The notes beneath the pieces were generated by a model. The model made no database searches and was not told the DNA's origin. It saw only the letters and a program-made list of their open reading frames with translations. DNA of 64,000 nt from the NCBI RefSeq assembly GCF_002214185.1, contig NZ_CP022161.1, positions 6,083,486-6,147,485 on the forward strand. Direction: 5' to 3'. The stretch is from Streptomyces capitiformicae (GTDB lineage Bacteria > Actinomycetota > Actinomycetes > Streptomycetales > Streptomycetaceae). Of the stretch, positions 23,624 to 32,167 are shown one piece after another (position 1 is the stretch's first letter; each line of letters begins with the position of its first letter). The translations under genes and the position numbers were made by a program.

Positions 23624-25066
23624 TCACCGCTGGGCAGGCGCGGGCGCGGTCGGCGTGAACGTCGTGCCCCGGCCCTCGGACATCCGGATCAACACCTTCC
23701 TCGCGGATTCGCAGTCGCCGAGGGCGCGGTGGCGGCCGCCAAGGCGAAGCCACCGGAAGGCGCCGGTCCAGTCCTTGTACGCCTCCATGAGGCAGAACCA
23801 GGAGTCCTGGGGCTCCAGATGCATCGGCTTCTTCCCCGCCCGGGCGATGTCGCCGAGCACGATTCCTCTGTCGAAGACGACGTTGTAGGAACAGATGATC
23901 TTCCCCTTGGTGACCTGTCGCAGCCGGGGAAGGACCTTCTCGAAGGGCCTGGCGTCGGCCACCATCTCGTCGGTGATGCCGTGGACCCAGCGGGCGCCGT
24001 CGCTGATCGGCTCGGTCGGCTTGACCAGGGTGTCCATCAGCTTTTTGCCGGTGGCTGCGTCGATCACTGCGACCTCGACGGTCTGCCCGTCCAGGTCGGT
24101 GGTCTCCGTGTCGAGGATGACCGCCACATCCGGCTCCAGGAGCTCGCGCGCGGCACGGGTCACCTCTCCCCACGCCGGGCACAGGGTGATTTCACTGGCG
24201 TGCGTGGCGGCCACCGGGTCGGCGAACAGCTCCCGCAGCACCTCATCCTCGGTCGGCCCGCCGTCGACACGCTCCCAGTCCAGCTCCCAGCCCCCGGAGT
24301 ACGGGGAGTTCCAGGCCCACACCGTCGTACGGTGCCGGTCGGCCAGGGCCTGGGCGAAGGCCTTCACCACGGCGGCCCGGGTGGGGGCGAGGGCCGCGTA
24401 CTCGCGCAGCGGTGACACCGCGCCCTTGGGCAGGCCCCGCACGGCCTCCCAGTCCACGCCCGGCATGTCCCGCACGGCGCGGACGTCGGCGAGCCGGTAC
24501 AGCGCGACGGTGACAGTGCGGGTGCGGCCGACCTCGCGCTCGTAGGTGTCGGCCGGGCTGATCCACCCGGCGGCCTCGACGTACTTCCAGTCGGCCGGGT
24601 GCCGGATCTCCAGGACATCGGCGGCGGCTTGCGCGGTGATGTACTGCTCGCCGTCGGCCTCGGCGGCCAGCGCCTCCAGGTCGGCGATCAGGTAGCGGCG
24701 GCCCTTGCCCAGGGTGATGCGCCCTTCCGCGCCCATCCGCTCGATGTCGCGCCAGTGCCAGCCGATCCGCTCGGCCGCCGCGTCCCTGGGAACGCTCGCC
24801 GCCTCCCAGGCGCGCCGTTCGTCGACCACGCCGCGCACCAGGTCCTCGTCGAGGGCGAGCGCGGCCGCCGTCTCGTACATCGGCCGCCTCTTGAACCATC
24901 CCGTCACGACCAGGTGCTCCTGGGCGACGAGTTCGTCGATGTCAGCCATCGTCACCTCCACCCCCGCGCGTTCGGACAGCAGGCCCGCGATCCGCCAGCC
25001 CCCCAGTTCCGCCGGCTGCGGTGCCGGTGTCTCCTCGGCGTTCGTCTCCGCGGTGGTGTCCGTCAC
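23624..25066 (-). CDS. DEDDh 3'-5' exonuclease (DnaQ-like) with N-terminal winged-helix units
   Basis: A 480-residue protein from GTG 25066, with GAGGAG about eight bases upstream inside the previous gene's end. The C-terminal 180 residues are a DnaQ-type exonuclease: VILDTETTDL (Asp, Glu), a WVHGITDEMV segment, SYNVVFDRGIVL (Asp) and GGRHRALGDCESARKVL (His, Asp). This is the DEDDh set of proofreading or RNase T-like enzymes. The first 250 residues contain several short helix-rich units (TMADIDELVAQEHLVVTG, ITAQAAADVLEIRHPADWKYVEAAGW) like excisionase/winged-helix DNA-binding modules. It is probably a nucleic-acid-trimming enzyme of the mobile element. Confidence 0.88.
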   Translation of the reverse strand: MTDTTAETNAEETPAPQPAELGGWRIAGLLSERAGVEVTMADIDELVAQEHLVVTGWFKRRPMYETAAALALDEDLVRGVVDERRAWEAASVPRDAAAERIGWHWRDIERMGAEGRITLGKGRRYLIADLEALAAEADGEQYITAQAAADVLEIRHPADWKYVEAAGWISPADTYEREVGRTRTVTVALYRLADVRAVRDMPGVDWEAVRGLPKGAVSPLREYAALAPTRAAVVKAFAQALADRHRTTVWAWNSPYSGGWELDWERVDGGPTEDEVLRELFADPVAATHASEITLCPAWGEVTRAARELLEPDVAVILDTETTDLDGQTVEVAVIDAATGKKLMDTLVKPTEPISDGARWVHGITDEMVADARPFEKVLPRLRQVTKGKIICSYNVVFDRGIVLGDIARAGKKPMHLEPQDSWFCLMEAYKDWTGAFRWLRLGGRHRALGDCESARKVLIRMSEGRGTTFTPTAPAPAQR

Positions 25067-25067
25067 C

Positions 25068-25505
25068 TCACTGCTCCTCTTCGCCGGTGGTGCCGGACTG
25101 TTCGGCAATCTTGCGCTCGCATTCGGCGATCCGCTCGTCGCAGTGGCGCAGCAGCAGACGGTCGGTGCTCTCGCAGCTGTCGGGCAGGCCGAGGCTGTTG
25201 AGCAGGTACTCGCGCATCCGCCAGTCGCCGGGCTGATCCCAGCGTTCCTCGTCCACCGCTTCGTCACCGGGCCAGGCCATCCTGACGAGGATGTTCTCCC
25301 AGTCGGTCAGGTCCTCGGCGGCCCAGGTACGGCGCTCGAACTCGGTGGGGTCGGGGATATCAGTCCTCTGCCGGTAGCAGGAGTGGTCGGCGACGATCTC
25401 GGCGGCGTAGGCGAGGGGGATGCCGCCGTGCGCAACTGCCCAGCCCCATACGGCCAAGGTCTCGATCAGCGCGGGCGGATGGTTCCGGGGGTTGGGGGTG
25501 TACAT
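25068..25505 (-). CDS. Hypothetical acidic protein
   Basis: A 145-residue protein with ATG 25505 preceded by GGAGA. Its stop lies two bases before the exonuclease start, so the two genes form an operon. The sequence is helical, with a coiled C-terminus (DERIAECERKIAEQSG). Trp-rich elements (VWGWAVAHGG, DLTDWENILVRMAWPG) stand out. No family recognised; it may assist the exonuclease. Confidence 0.65.
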   Translation of the reverse strand: MYTPNPRNHPPALIETLAVWGWAVAHGGIPLAYAAEIVADHSCYRQRTDIPDPTEFERRTWAAEDLTDWENILVRMAWPGDEAVDEERWDQPGDWRMREYLLNSLGLPDSCESTDRLLLRHCDERIAECERKIAEQSGTTGEEEQ

Positions 25506-25625
25506 GGTGGTCTCCTTCAGCGGGGCCCAAGGCCTGAGCCGAGCGCTGCTCGGAAGGCGTCTCTGGCCTGGGCAAGTTCTAGAAATCCGACCGGAAATGA
25601 GGCGCGAGGTCGAGGAGTTCGTACG

Positions 25626-26180
25626 TCACCCGTCCGTCTCCGTGCGCGGTGTGGATTCGTCTGTCGGCGTGACCGCATTGACGGGGTGGCGGCCCTGGCC
25701 CAGCCAGGTGAGCTTGAGGAAGCGCAGGGGCGTCGAGGGCACGTAGCTGATGTCGACGTTCGCGCGAGTGGCGGCGAACGGCTCGTGCCCGGGGACGTCG
25801 GCCCGTTCGACGTCGACGGTGGGCCAGGGCACTTCGGCGTTGGTGGGGATGAAGCCGCCGAGTGCCTCGAACTCGTCGTTCCACCCGTCCGGGATGGACA
25901 GGTGCGGGGCGAGCAGGGTCACGGTGCGTCCGCTCGTGAAGGTGACGGTGGCGGGCTCGTGCGGCGTCGGCGGTTCGTCGGTCGGGAGCTTGCCGTGGGC
26001 GCGCAGCCAGTCCTCTGCGGCCGTGCGCTGGAAGGTGGGGCTGGTCTCGGTGCCGCCGGCCGGTTCGGGGAAGTCGCCGTGCCTGCGGCGCCAGTTGGCG
26101 ACGGCCGCGCGGCCCACCCCGGCAACCCGCCCGATCTGGGAGAGGTTCACCTCGGAGTCGTTCATGGACGGCCCCGTCAC
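25626..26180 (-). CDS. Helix-turn-helix (MerR/AlpA-like) DNA-binding protein
   Basis: A 184-residue protein. GTG 26180 overlaps the stop of the copy-B gene (GTGA); ATG 26165 is an alternative. Residues 12-35 (NLSQIGRVAGVGRAAVANWRRR) followed by DFPEPAGG...FQRTAAEDWL are an AlpA/excisionase-type HTH. The remaining 120 residues form a beta-rich domain (ATVTFTSGRTVTLLAPHLSIPDG). It could be a regulator or DNA-directing partner of the coupled copy-B protein. Confidence 0.7.
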   Translation of the reverse strand: MTGPSMNDSEVNLSQIGRVAGVGRAAVANWRRRHGDFPEPAGGTETSPTFQRTAAEDWLRAHGKLPTDEPPTPHEPATVTFTSGRTVTLLAPHLSIPDGWNDEFEALGGFIPTNAEVPWPTVDVERADVPGHEPFAATRANVDISYVPSTPLRFLKLTWLGQGRHPVNAVTPTDESTPRTETDG

Positions 26181-27223
26181 ATGAAGCGGACGTGGGCGAC
26201 GACGGCCAGGAGCTCACCGGTGTCGGCGGCCCGCTGGAACGCGTCCTGGTCCTCGCCATCCGTCACTGGCCCGACGACCAGTACGTGCTGGGCACGGTCG
26301 AGCAGGTCCCAGAAGGGTTCCGGCAGCGGCACGGTCTCGCTCGCGTCCCACAGATGCGGCAGCAGGTCGTAGCCGTCGGGATCGATCTGGGCAAGGCACT
26401 CCAGCGTCCTGGTGGCGATGTCCACCCGCAGCCGCCAGTTGAAGTCCAGCTCCGGCAGCTGACTCCCGTCCCAGGACTGCCAGTCCGTCCGGCGGCGCAG
26501 GTCGGCAAGCCCGGCACCCGCTGTCTCGCACTCCAGCATGAGCATGGGCAGTGGCCGCCCGTCGGGCATGCTGGTGGTGGCGAGCATCACCGCGTACGCG
26601 GGGACACCGTCGGGGTCGGGCGGCAGATCGGTCTTGCCGACGGGGATCGAGCCGGGCCCAGGCCCGTCGACCCACTTGGTGGCGCTGTCCTGCGGGTCGA
26701 GGTCTGTCTTCAGGTCGAGGAACTGGAAGACGTCCGGACCGGCACCCCCGGCGGCCCAGTGAGTGAGCGCGTCGTCCAGCAGCTCGGCGGCCTGCGTCTC
26801 GTCCATCTGCGCCACGGCCACGAACGCCGCGGTGCCGTCGCCGGACACGGCGGCCGACCGGGCGAGGGGCGACCACGACCTGGTCGCGGCCGACAGGCTA
26901 GGAGAGTGCTGGGCACCCGCGTTCAGCTCCAGCCCGTAGACGGCGCCGGCGAGCGCCGCGAGGGTAGCCCGGTGGCGCTGGACGACCTTGCCCATGAGCG
27001 ATGTCTGGCACGGACCGCACCCGGACCGGGCCGCGGCCACCAGGCGGCCGGCGAAGTCGAGGTTGAGCTTGTTGCCTGCCGAGTGGGGCAGGCCCTGAAG
27101 GATCGACATGTCCGGGACGGGGTCGTGGCGGTGGACCTTCCCCGTCGCGGCGGACGCCCGGGAGGCCCCGGTGCGTGCGGCGCGTGCCTTGTCCCGGCTC
27201 TTCTTGCGCTGGTTGCTGACCAT
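26177..27223 (-). CDS. Cys-motif protein, copy B of the paralogous pair
   Basis: A 348-residue protein from ATG 27223 with AGGA upstream. It starts with a basic MVSNQRKKSRDKARAARTG tail, then SGCGPCQTSLMGKVVQRHRA, a long central part and a C-terminal VLVVGPVTDGEDQDAFQRAA ending. The order matches copy A (20506-21591), including the Cys element, a Trp-containing middle and a final beta-rich region. It is coupled to a downstream HTH gene, whereas copy A is followed by a helical protein. Function unknown; a family restricted to actinobacterial accessory DNA is likely. Confidence 0.75.
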   Translation of the reverse strand: MVSNQRKKSRDKARAARTGASRASAATGKVHRHDPVPDMSILQGLPHSAGNKLNLDFAGRLVAAARSGCGPCQTSLMGKVVQRHRATLAALAGAVYGLELNAGAQHSPSLSAATRSWSPLARSAAVSGDGTAAFVAVAQMDETQAAELLDDALTHWAAGGAGPDVFQFLDLKTDLDPQDSATKWVDGPGPGSIPVGKTDLPPDPDGVPAYAVMLATTSMPDGRPLPMLMLECETAGAGLADLRRRTDWQSWDGSQLPELDFNWRLRVDIATRTLECLAQIDPDGYDLLPHLWDASETVPLPEPFWDLLDRAQHVLVVGPVTDGEDQDAFQRAADTGELLAVVAHVRFM

Positions 27224-27583
27224 CACAGTCCTCAGCTGGCGTGCACGGCCCCATGACCCGAACACGCGCATGAGTGATGACTGCGGTGATCGGTACTGCG
27301 CCAAGCGGCGGTGTTCTTCGCACTGATGCGCCCGGACCCGTGGGTCCCGCGTACCTTCGCCTCAACTGCCAACAGTCATGGGCTGAGGCGGGCGTGGGCC
27401 GGTGCGCGGCCCGTGTACAACACGGTACCGGCTGCCACTGACAGCCCGGGCCTGGAACCGGACCTCTCGGGAAAAGGATCTCCAGAATCACATCACGGTG
27501 AAGCCCACGAACCCCTTCGAGGTCTCCTCGACCTCGGAGACTGCGGCGCGGGGCGGGCCGATCTCCGTGTGTGGGGCGATCTT
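27224..27583. other. Intergenic region sharing motifs with the region upstream of copy A
   Basis: No coding bias seen. It carries the repeated CGGCCCCATGACCCGA (27246-27261), TCGCACTGATGC (27318-27329) and a TCATGGGC...TGGGCC patch near 27370-27395, all also present upstream of copy A. Confidence 0.5.
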
Positions 27584-28129
27584 CTACGGCTCTTCTGTTC
27601 CCAGGGCTCGCCGTGCGGCTTGTTGGAAGGCGCGGTCCGGTGCGCGTTTTGCCTGCCATGCCTTCTTGAAGCGCTCGTCGCACTCGGGGAGTCGACCGTG
27701 TCCCTCCCGCAGAGCCGCCGAGAACCAGTCCATCCCGGCCTTCTCCCAGTCGTACATCGCCACACGCAGTTCCTCGGCCGCCTCCGCAGCGGCCACCGGG
27801 CCGGCCACAGCTACGGCTGCGACCGAGGTGCTGAACTGGACCCACGCGTCATGCACCTCGGCGAAGGAGGCTCTCCACTGCTCCGGCGTGGACTGCTCGT
27901 CCCAGACCAGGTCGGAAAACCGTCACCATGACGCCGACGGCAACTTCGTGCTCGCGATGAGCGCGCCGTACGCCTCTCGCCGCGCGGCTTCGCGCCGGTA
28001 CTCCCGCTCGGCTCGCAACTGCCGCTGCTGCTGGCGCCCTTGACCGACCACCGAGACCCAGCCGCCAGCCACCGCTCCGAGCACACCGATCGCCGCGCCC
28101 ACCACACCCGCCACGCTCGCGTCCATCAC
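27584..28129 (-). pseudogene. Membrane-anchored protein gene interrupted by an in-frame TGA
   Basis: Reading on the minus strand from 28129, a membrane-anchored protein begins MDASVAGVVGAAIGVLGAVAGG, continues with a charged helix (RQQQRQLRAEREYRREAAR) and ALIASTKLPSASW, and then meets TGA at 27921-27923. The same frame continues without further stops as RFSDLVWDEQSTPEQWRASF...VHDAWVQF and ends at 27584 (RALGTEEP). The stop follows a Trp codon and replaces what looks like a second TGG, so one base change explains it. Intact the protein would be about 180 residues. The second part could be made alone from the GTG at 27856. Confidence 0.7.
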
Positions 28130-28316
28130 CGCGCGTTAGACCCCGAGGCCGCAGCACAAGCCAGAGCGCCTATCGCCGACAAAGCTGTACGGGGCTGGGA
28201 CTCCTGCCCCTTCGCGTACGGCGGGAGACGCCGCGTGCCGTCACTGAGGCGCCGAGCCGGGTCCCGGCACAGGCTCAGCGTCCCGGCCGGCTGCTCGAAC
28301 GGAAGTACTTTAGGGC

Positions 28317-28676
28317 GTGGCGCAGAAGGACGAGACGACGTACGACTTCCCGAAGGACCTCATCAAGGCCCAGGACGAGCTTGAGGAGGTACGAGGCGAG
28401 CTGAAGATCCTTCTCAAGAAGCAGCCCTGGTCCGTCGAGCCGCTGGCCGCGTGGACGACCCACGAGAACCACTGGCGTGCCTCCTCCCGCCCTGATTCCC
28501 CGGGCTGGGATCCCGCGGATCAGTTGCGCATCGGCACGCTGCGGAAACGGGAACTCGAGCTCGCTGCTCTGATCGTCGGCCACCCGTTCTGGAAAGAGAT
28601 CGCCGCGGAGGAACGAGCAGACGCCCGCACCAAGCTCAAGCACCACGGTCAGTCGACGGAGAAGGCCACCGCCTAG
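28317..28676 (+). CDS. Hypothetical charged helical protein
   Basis: A 119-residue protein starting at GTG 28317 with no ribosome site but a TACTTT element about five bases upstream, suggesting a leaderless transcript. The N-terminal half is a coiled-coil-like helix (DLIKAQDELEEVRGELKILLKKQ); the second half contains ELAALIVGHPFWKEIAAEERADARTKL. Many Streptomyces carry similar short proteins of unknown role. Standing alone between minus-strand genes. Confidence 0.65.
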   Translation: MAQKDETTYDFPKDLIKAQDELEEVRGELKILLKKQPWSVEPLAAWTTHENHWRASSRPDSPGWDPADQLRIGTLRKRELELAALIVGHPFWKEIAAEERADARTKLKHHGQSTEKATA

Positions 28677-28965
28677 ACCTCGCCGCCCCTGACAGCCGTC
28701 GTACGACCGCGATCCGTCTGCCCCTGGATCTCACCTGCCCTCGTACTCCCGGGTTGACGGAGCGGCGTAGCTGTAGCGGGCCCGAGGCGAGCAGGCGGCC
28801 GGGTAGGGTGGCGGCGCGGCGTGCACGTACGCCGGAGTCCGAAGAGGGTACGGCCCACGCCCGAGCCTCGACATCCGGGCAAGGTTCTCGGAATCGCGTG
28901 CGGTATCTCGTCACCCCTGATCTGGTGCGACGCAGGCGTGGGACGCGCCGCCGTGTGGATAGGGC

Positions 28966-29823
28966 ATGACGAAAGACCGCAAGCGAAAGCTCAAGATCCG
29001 GGCGGAGATGGCCGCCACGGGCTTGTTGTTCAATGACGCCGCCCCCGCGTTCGACTTGTACGGCGTACCGGACGCTGGGCATCAGCCTCCCGAGGGCGTT
29101 CCGATGGCGGACGATCCGCTGGGCCTGGGCGATGGCACCGAACTGTTCACCGCACCGCTGATGGTGGTCACCATGCTGCCGGCCGGGCCGCCGGGGCTGG
29201 AATCCGCCCAGGTGATCGCGGACGCCATGGACTACCTGATCGATCCGGATGCAGGCTGGTACCGGGGGTACGCCGAGGTCCACGGGCCCCGGCCCACCCG
29301 GGAGTCCGGAATGGCTCCGCTGGCTGGGCACCGTCCGGGCATGCTGCTCGTTCAGGTGTCCGCGCGCCGGAGCTGGACCACCGAGACCCTGCACGATTTC
29401 CTGCGGGACGCTGCGGTCGCGATCCCCGCCGCCCTCGTGGCCCGGTACCCGGAGATCACTGAACGGCACGTCACTGTCCGGGCCCTGCAGGTGGAAACCG
29501 CTCAAGGGACTGGAGCGATCTTCGTCAGGTTGTGCGGTGGCGCTCATCCCGGCGTGTCGGCTCCCGCCGCTTCCTCGGGTGGTTCGTGTGCGGTGATCGA
29601 GCGGAGCACCACGAGGGCGGCCTGGAGGACCAGGGCGATCCGGTGCCGGGGTGGACGGCGCTCTGTCAGGTCGTGGAGGACCTCGTTGCGCAGGTTCATG
29701 CCTTCGTTCGGGTCGGCGAGCAGGAGGCGGAAGACGGTCGGCCATGGCGCTTCGAAGCCGGCGGTCTTCATGTCCGCGATGAGTGCACCGAGTTGGCTGA
29801 CCTGGCCGGGGCGATCCCCTTGA
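28966..29823 (+). CDS. Hypothetical protein whose 3' end runs antisense into the HEPN gene
   Basis: The first about 190 residues (MTKDRKRKLKIRAEMAATGL..., VADAMDYLIDPDAGW-type central part, and ...HVTVRALQVETAQ) have good coding bias. After about position 29535 the frame continues for some 95 residues that are the antisense of the HEPN-like gene (29544-31283) and are low in meaningful pattern. Either the natural 3' end was lost at a junction near 29535 or the two genes overlap. No family recognised. The RKLKIRAEMAATG start is typical of short streptomycete unknowns. Confidence 0.55.
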   Translation: MTKDRKRKLKIRAEMAATGLLFNDAAPAFDLYGVPDAGHQPPEGVPMADDPLGLGDGTELFTAPLMVVTMLPAGPPGLESAQVIADAMDYLIDPDAGWYRGYAEVHGPRPTRESGMAPLAGHRPGMLLVQVSARRSWTTETLHDFLRDAAVAIPAALVARYPEITERHVTVRALQVETAQGTGAIFVRLCGGAHPGVSAPAASSGGSCAVIERSTTRAAWRTRAIRCRGGRRSVRSWRTSLRRFMPSFGSASRRRKTVGHGASKPAVFMSAMSAPSWLTWPGRSP

Positions 29824-31283
29824 GCATGCTGGATGACGGAGATGTCCGTGGCCTTCAGGTGACGGCGCAGGAGGCCCTCGATGCGGATGAGGGCGAGTTC
29901 GACGGCGACATCATCGTCGTGCTCGAAGTAGGCCTGGAACGCGCGGGCGAGCCCGCGCATCCGCTCTGGCGGGGCGACCGGGGGACGGACGAAGAGGGCG
30001 AGGAGGTCGTCGACGGTGGGGGCGAAGCGTTCCTGGATTCGGTCGAGCTGGGCTTCCAGCTGAAGGCCGTGCAGATCCAGGACGAGGGTGCGGGTGTCGG
30101 TTCCGACCGGTCTTGAGCCGGCCTTGGCAAGGGGCGTGGTGACGACGGGACCATTCATGTTGATCTTGGCCGTCGGGAGACGCAGCAGGCCCTGAAGCGT
30201 GTCCTCGAGGATGGGCGTGTCCGCGGCCTTGGGCAACAGAGGTGTGGCTGCGGCGACTGCCCGGAAGGCCTCGCCGAGGTCGTCGGCGGCGTCGATGGCT
30301 GTGAGGGCCGGAGTGAAAAAGCCGGCGGGGATCTGTATCGGCAGCCCGATCCGTGCCAGGTCGAGGTCTTCGCGAGTCAGGCGCTGCTGCTGGCGGCGGA
30401 TCTCCTCCAGCGCCTCGGCGAGGCCCATTTTCTGTGCGTACGCCGCGGCTTCCTCGAGGCACATCAGCTTGGCCACGCCGCCGAACCGCTCGGCGTGGTC
30501 GGTGTAGGCGTCGATGACGCGTTGGTCGATGGCGCTGCGCTCGTCGTCGTCGGCCGCCGTCTTGCGGAGATCGGTCAGGAACAGCACGCCATTGTGTAGA
30601 TCGGAACGGTATACGTCCACGGCTCGCTCCAGCAGCGGGCGCAATCTGTCGTGGTACTCCCTGTGTTCGAGCAACGGCTCGGTCAACGTTGCGACGACGC
30701 CCGGAGCCGGGTCCTCCCAACCCAGCGCCATGTCGGCGAGGTCGAGCATGTCGGCGACGACGTCCGCGAGCACCGGCTGCCCGGTCGAGGCGGCCAGCCC
30801 GTACGCCGCGACGAGTGCGTCAGCGGCCTGCATCCGGCCGATCGAGGCGAGCGTCCCCGTCCCGTCCCTGAGGATGGGGGCCGTCTGGCGGTACGCGTCC
30901 ACCGCTGCGCGCAGGTGCTCAATGGGGCGTTCGCCATGGCGGGCCGCCCACAACAGGTGGTGCAGTCGTGCGCGTACGGCCGGGTGGTGGGCCGCCTGCG
31001 CGTACGCCGCCCACATCTCCTGTGCGTCCTGCGGGATCTGGCGCACCTCGCGGGGCCACGGCGCCTCTCCGGACCCGTGGTACTCACCGCGGAACGTGCC
31101 GTCGGACCGGGTGAAGAAGAGCATCGCGGCACGCAGCGCCTCCAGGTGCCGGAGCTCCGCCTCGGGCCAGGCCTGCCGGTCGGCCGCGACCGCCAGCCCC
31201 TCGGCCACGATCGAGTGCGACGGGTAGGAGGCCGACGACGCAGCGTCCAGCGCCGCGAGCACGGAGGGGTGCACGTCCGTCAT
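29544..31283 (-). CDS. Large helical protein with C-terminal HEPN-like RNxxxH motif
   Basis: A 579-residue, almost wholly helical protein from ATG 31283 (AGGAAAG upstream). The C-terminus reads GMNLRNEVLHDLTER, an RNxxxH motif at about residues 532-537, as in HEPN ribonucleases and DUF4209-like proteins, placed in a terminal helical bundle. The N-terminal 400 residues are Ala-rich helices with tetratricopeptide-like regularity (RQTAPILRDGTGTLASIGRM...). It is preceded, 29 bases upstream on the same strand, by a second protein with the same motif. HEPN proteins commonly act as RNA-cutting toxins or abortive-infection factors. That role here is inference. Confidence 0.75.
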   Translation of the reverse strand: MTDVHPSVLAALDAASSASYPSHSIVAEGLAVAADRQAWPEAELRHLEALRAAMLFFTRSDGTFRGEYHGSGEAPWPREVRQIPQDAQEMWAAYAQAAHHPAVRARLHHLLWAARHGERPIEHLRAAVDAYRQTAPILRDGTGTLASIGRMQAADALVAAYGLAASTGQPVLADVVADMLDLADMALGWEDPAPGVVATLTEPLLEHREYHDRLRPLLERAVDVYRSDLHNGVLFLTDLRKTAADDDERSAIDQRVIDAYTDHAERFGGVAKLMCLEEAAAYAQKMGLAEALEEIRRQQQRLTREDLDLARIGLPIQIPAGFFTPALTAIDAADDLGEAFRAVAAATPLLPKAADTPILEDTLQGLLRLPTAKINMNGPVVTTPLAKAGSRPVGTDTRTLVLDLHGLQLEAQLDRIQERFAPTVDDLLALFVRPPVAPPERMRGLARAFQAYFEHDDDVAVELALIRIEGLLRRHLKATDISVIQHAQGDRPGQVSQLGALIADMKTAGFEAPWPTVFRLLLADPNEGMNLRNEVLHDLTERRPPRHRIALVLQAALVVLRSITAHEPPEEAAGADTPG

Positions 31284-31312
31284 CGTTCTTTCCTGTCTTC
31301 CGGTCCGGCGCC

Positions 31313-32167
31313 TCAGGACGTCGCGGGCGCGGAGTCCTCGCCGGGGAGGACGGTGTAGACGAACGTGGCGCAGTAGTCGAAGCCGTCCGTCCCGGTGTTG
31401 ACCCGGTGGTAGGGACCGCTGCTCTTCATGTAGATGTGGACGTCCCGGCGCGCGGCGACGTCGGCACTGCTGACGCGCCAGACGATGTCGAGATCCCGGC
31501 CCGTGTAGCAGGGGTTGTCTGTGTCGCGGGTCGGAAGGACCCACCACGTGAGGTCACGGCCCTGGGGGTCGGTGCCGCGGCACCGGAAGGTGATCGTGTC
31601 GCCGGGGTGCAGCACCGCTCCGGTCCGAAGCGAGACCCCGTGCTCCATGGGGTCCGGCGGGAAGCTGTCGATGCAGTTCCCGAGGCTGTCGGTGACGCTG
31701 TCGATCCGCGCAAAGTAGTCCCCCGTCGGGTCCTGGCTGCTCATGTAGATGGTCACCCTGTTCCGGATCTCGCCGGCGATGCCGCTCAGGAGTTCCTCTT
31801 CAAAGGGAAGCAGGTCCCGGCTGTGGGCCACGGAGTTGCGTAGTGCTTCGAAGCGGCTGAGCAGCCCCAACGTCTCGCTCTGATTGCCCAGCGCGGGCTT
31901 GAAGTCTGCCCAGTACTTCTTCAGCAGGGCGAGGATGTCGAAGAACTGGGCGTACGCCAGCTCGCTGCTCGGTACCGAAGCGACCCCGCGGCGTGTGCGG
32001 CGGCCGGCCTCTTCATCCCGGATCGCCCGGATCTTGACCGCCCGCTCCTCGGGGAATACCTGGGAGAACCAGTCCTTGCCCAGCTTCTTGGCCAACACTG
32101 TGGCGATCAGGCTCCGCAACGCCTGCTCACACGTCGCCAGCGCCTCCGCCGGCTGCATTTGTGGCAT
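31313..32167 (-). CDS. HEPN-like protein with C-terminal beta-sandwich domain
   Basis: A 284-residue protein from ATG 32167 with GGAGGA five bases upstream. Residues 1-130 are a helical unit ending in RFEALRNSVAHSRDLL, giving R110-N111-x3-H115, the classic HEPN active-site pattern (Swt1/HEPN-like). Residues 170-284 form a beta-rich domain (VLHPGDTITFRCRGTDPQG, VDIVWRV-type strands, HIYMKSSGPYHRVN) that could recognise a ligand. It is the first gene of a two-gene operon with the larger HEPN-like protein. This pairing suggests a toxin/sensor defence unit. Alternative: RNA-binding housekeeping-like role. Confidence 0.8.
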   Translation of the reverse strand: MPQMQPAEALATCEQALRSLIATVLAKKLGKDWFSQVFPEERAVKIRAIRDEEAGRRTRRGVASVPSSELAYAQFFDILALLKKYWADFKPALGNQSETLGLLSRFEALRNSVAHSRDLLPFEEELLSGIAGEIRNRVTIYMSSQDPTGDYFARIDSVTDSLGNCIDSFPPDPMEHGVSLRTGAVLHPGDTITFRCRGTDPQGRDLTWWVLPTRDTDNPCYTGRDLDIVWRVSSADVAARRDVHIYMKSSGPYHRVNTGTDGFDYCATFVYTVLPGEDSAPATS

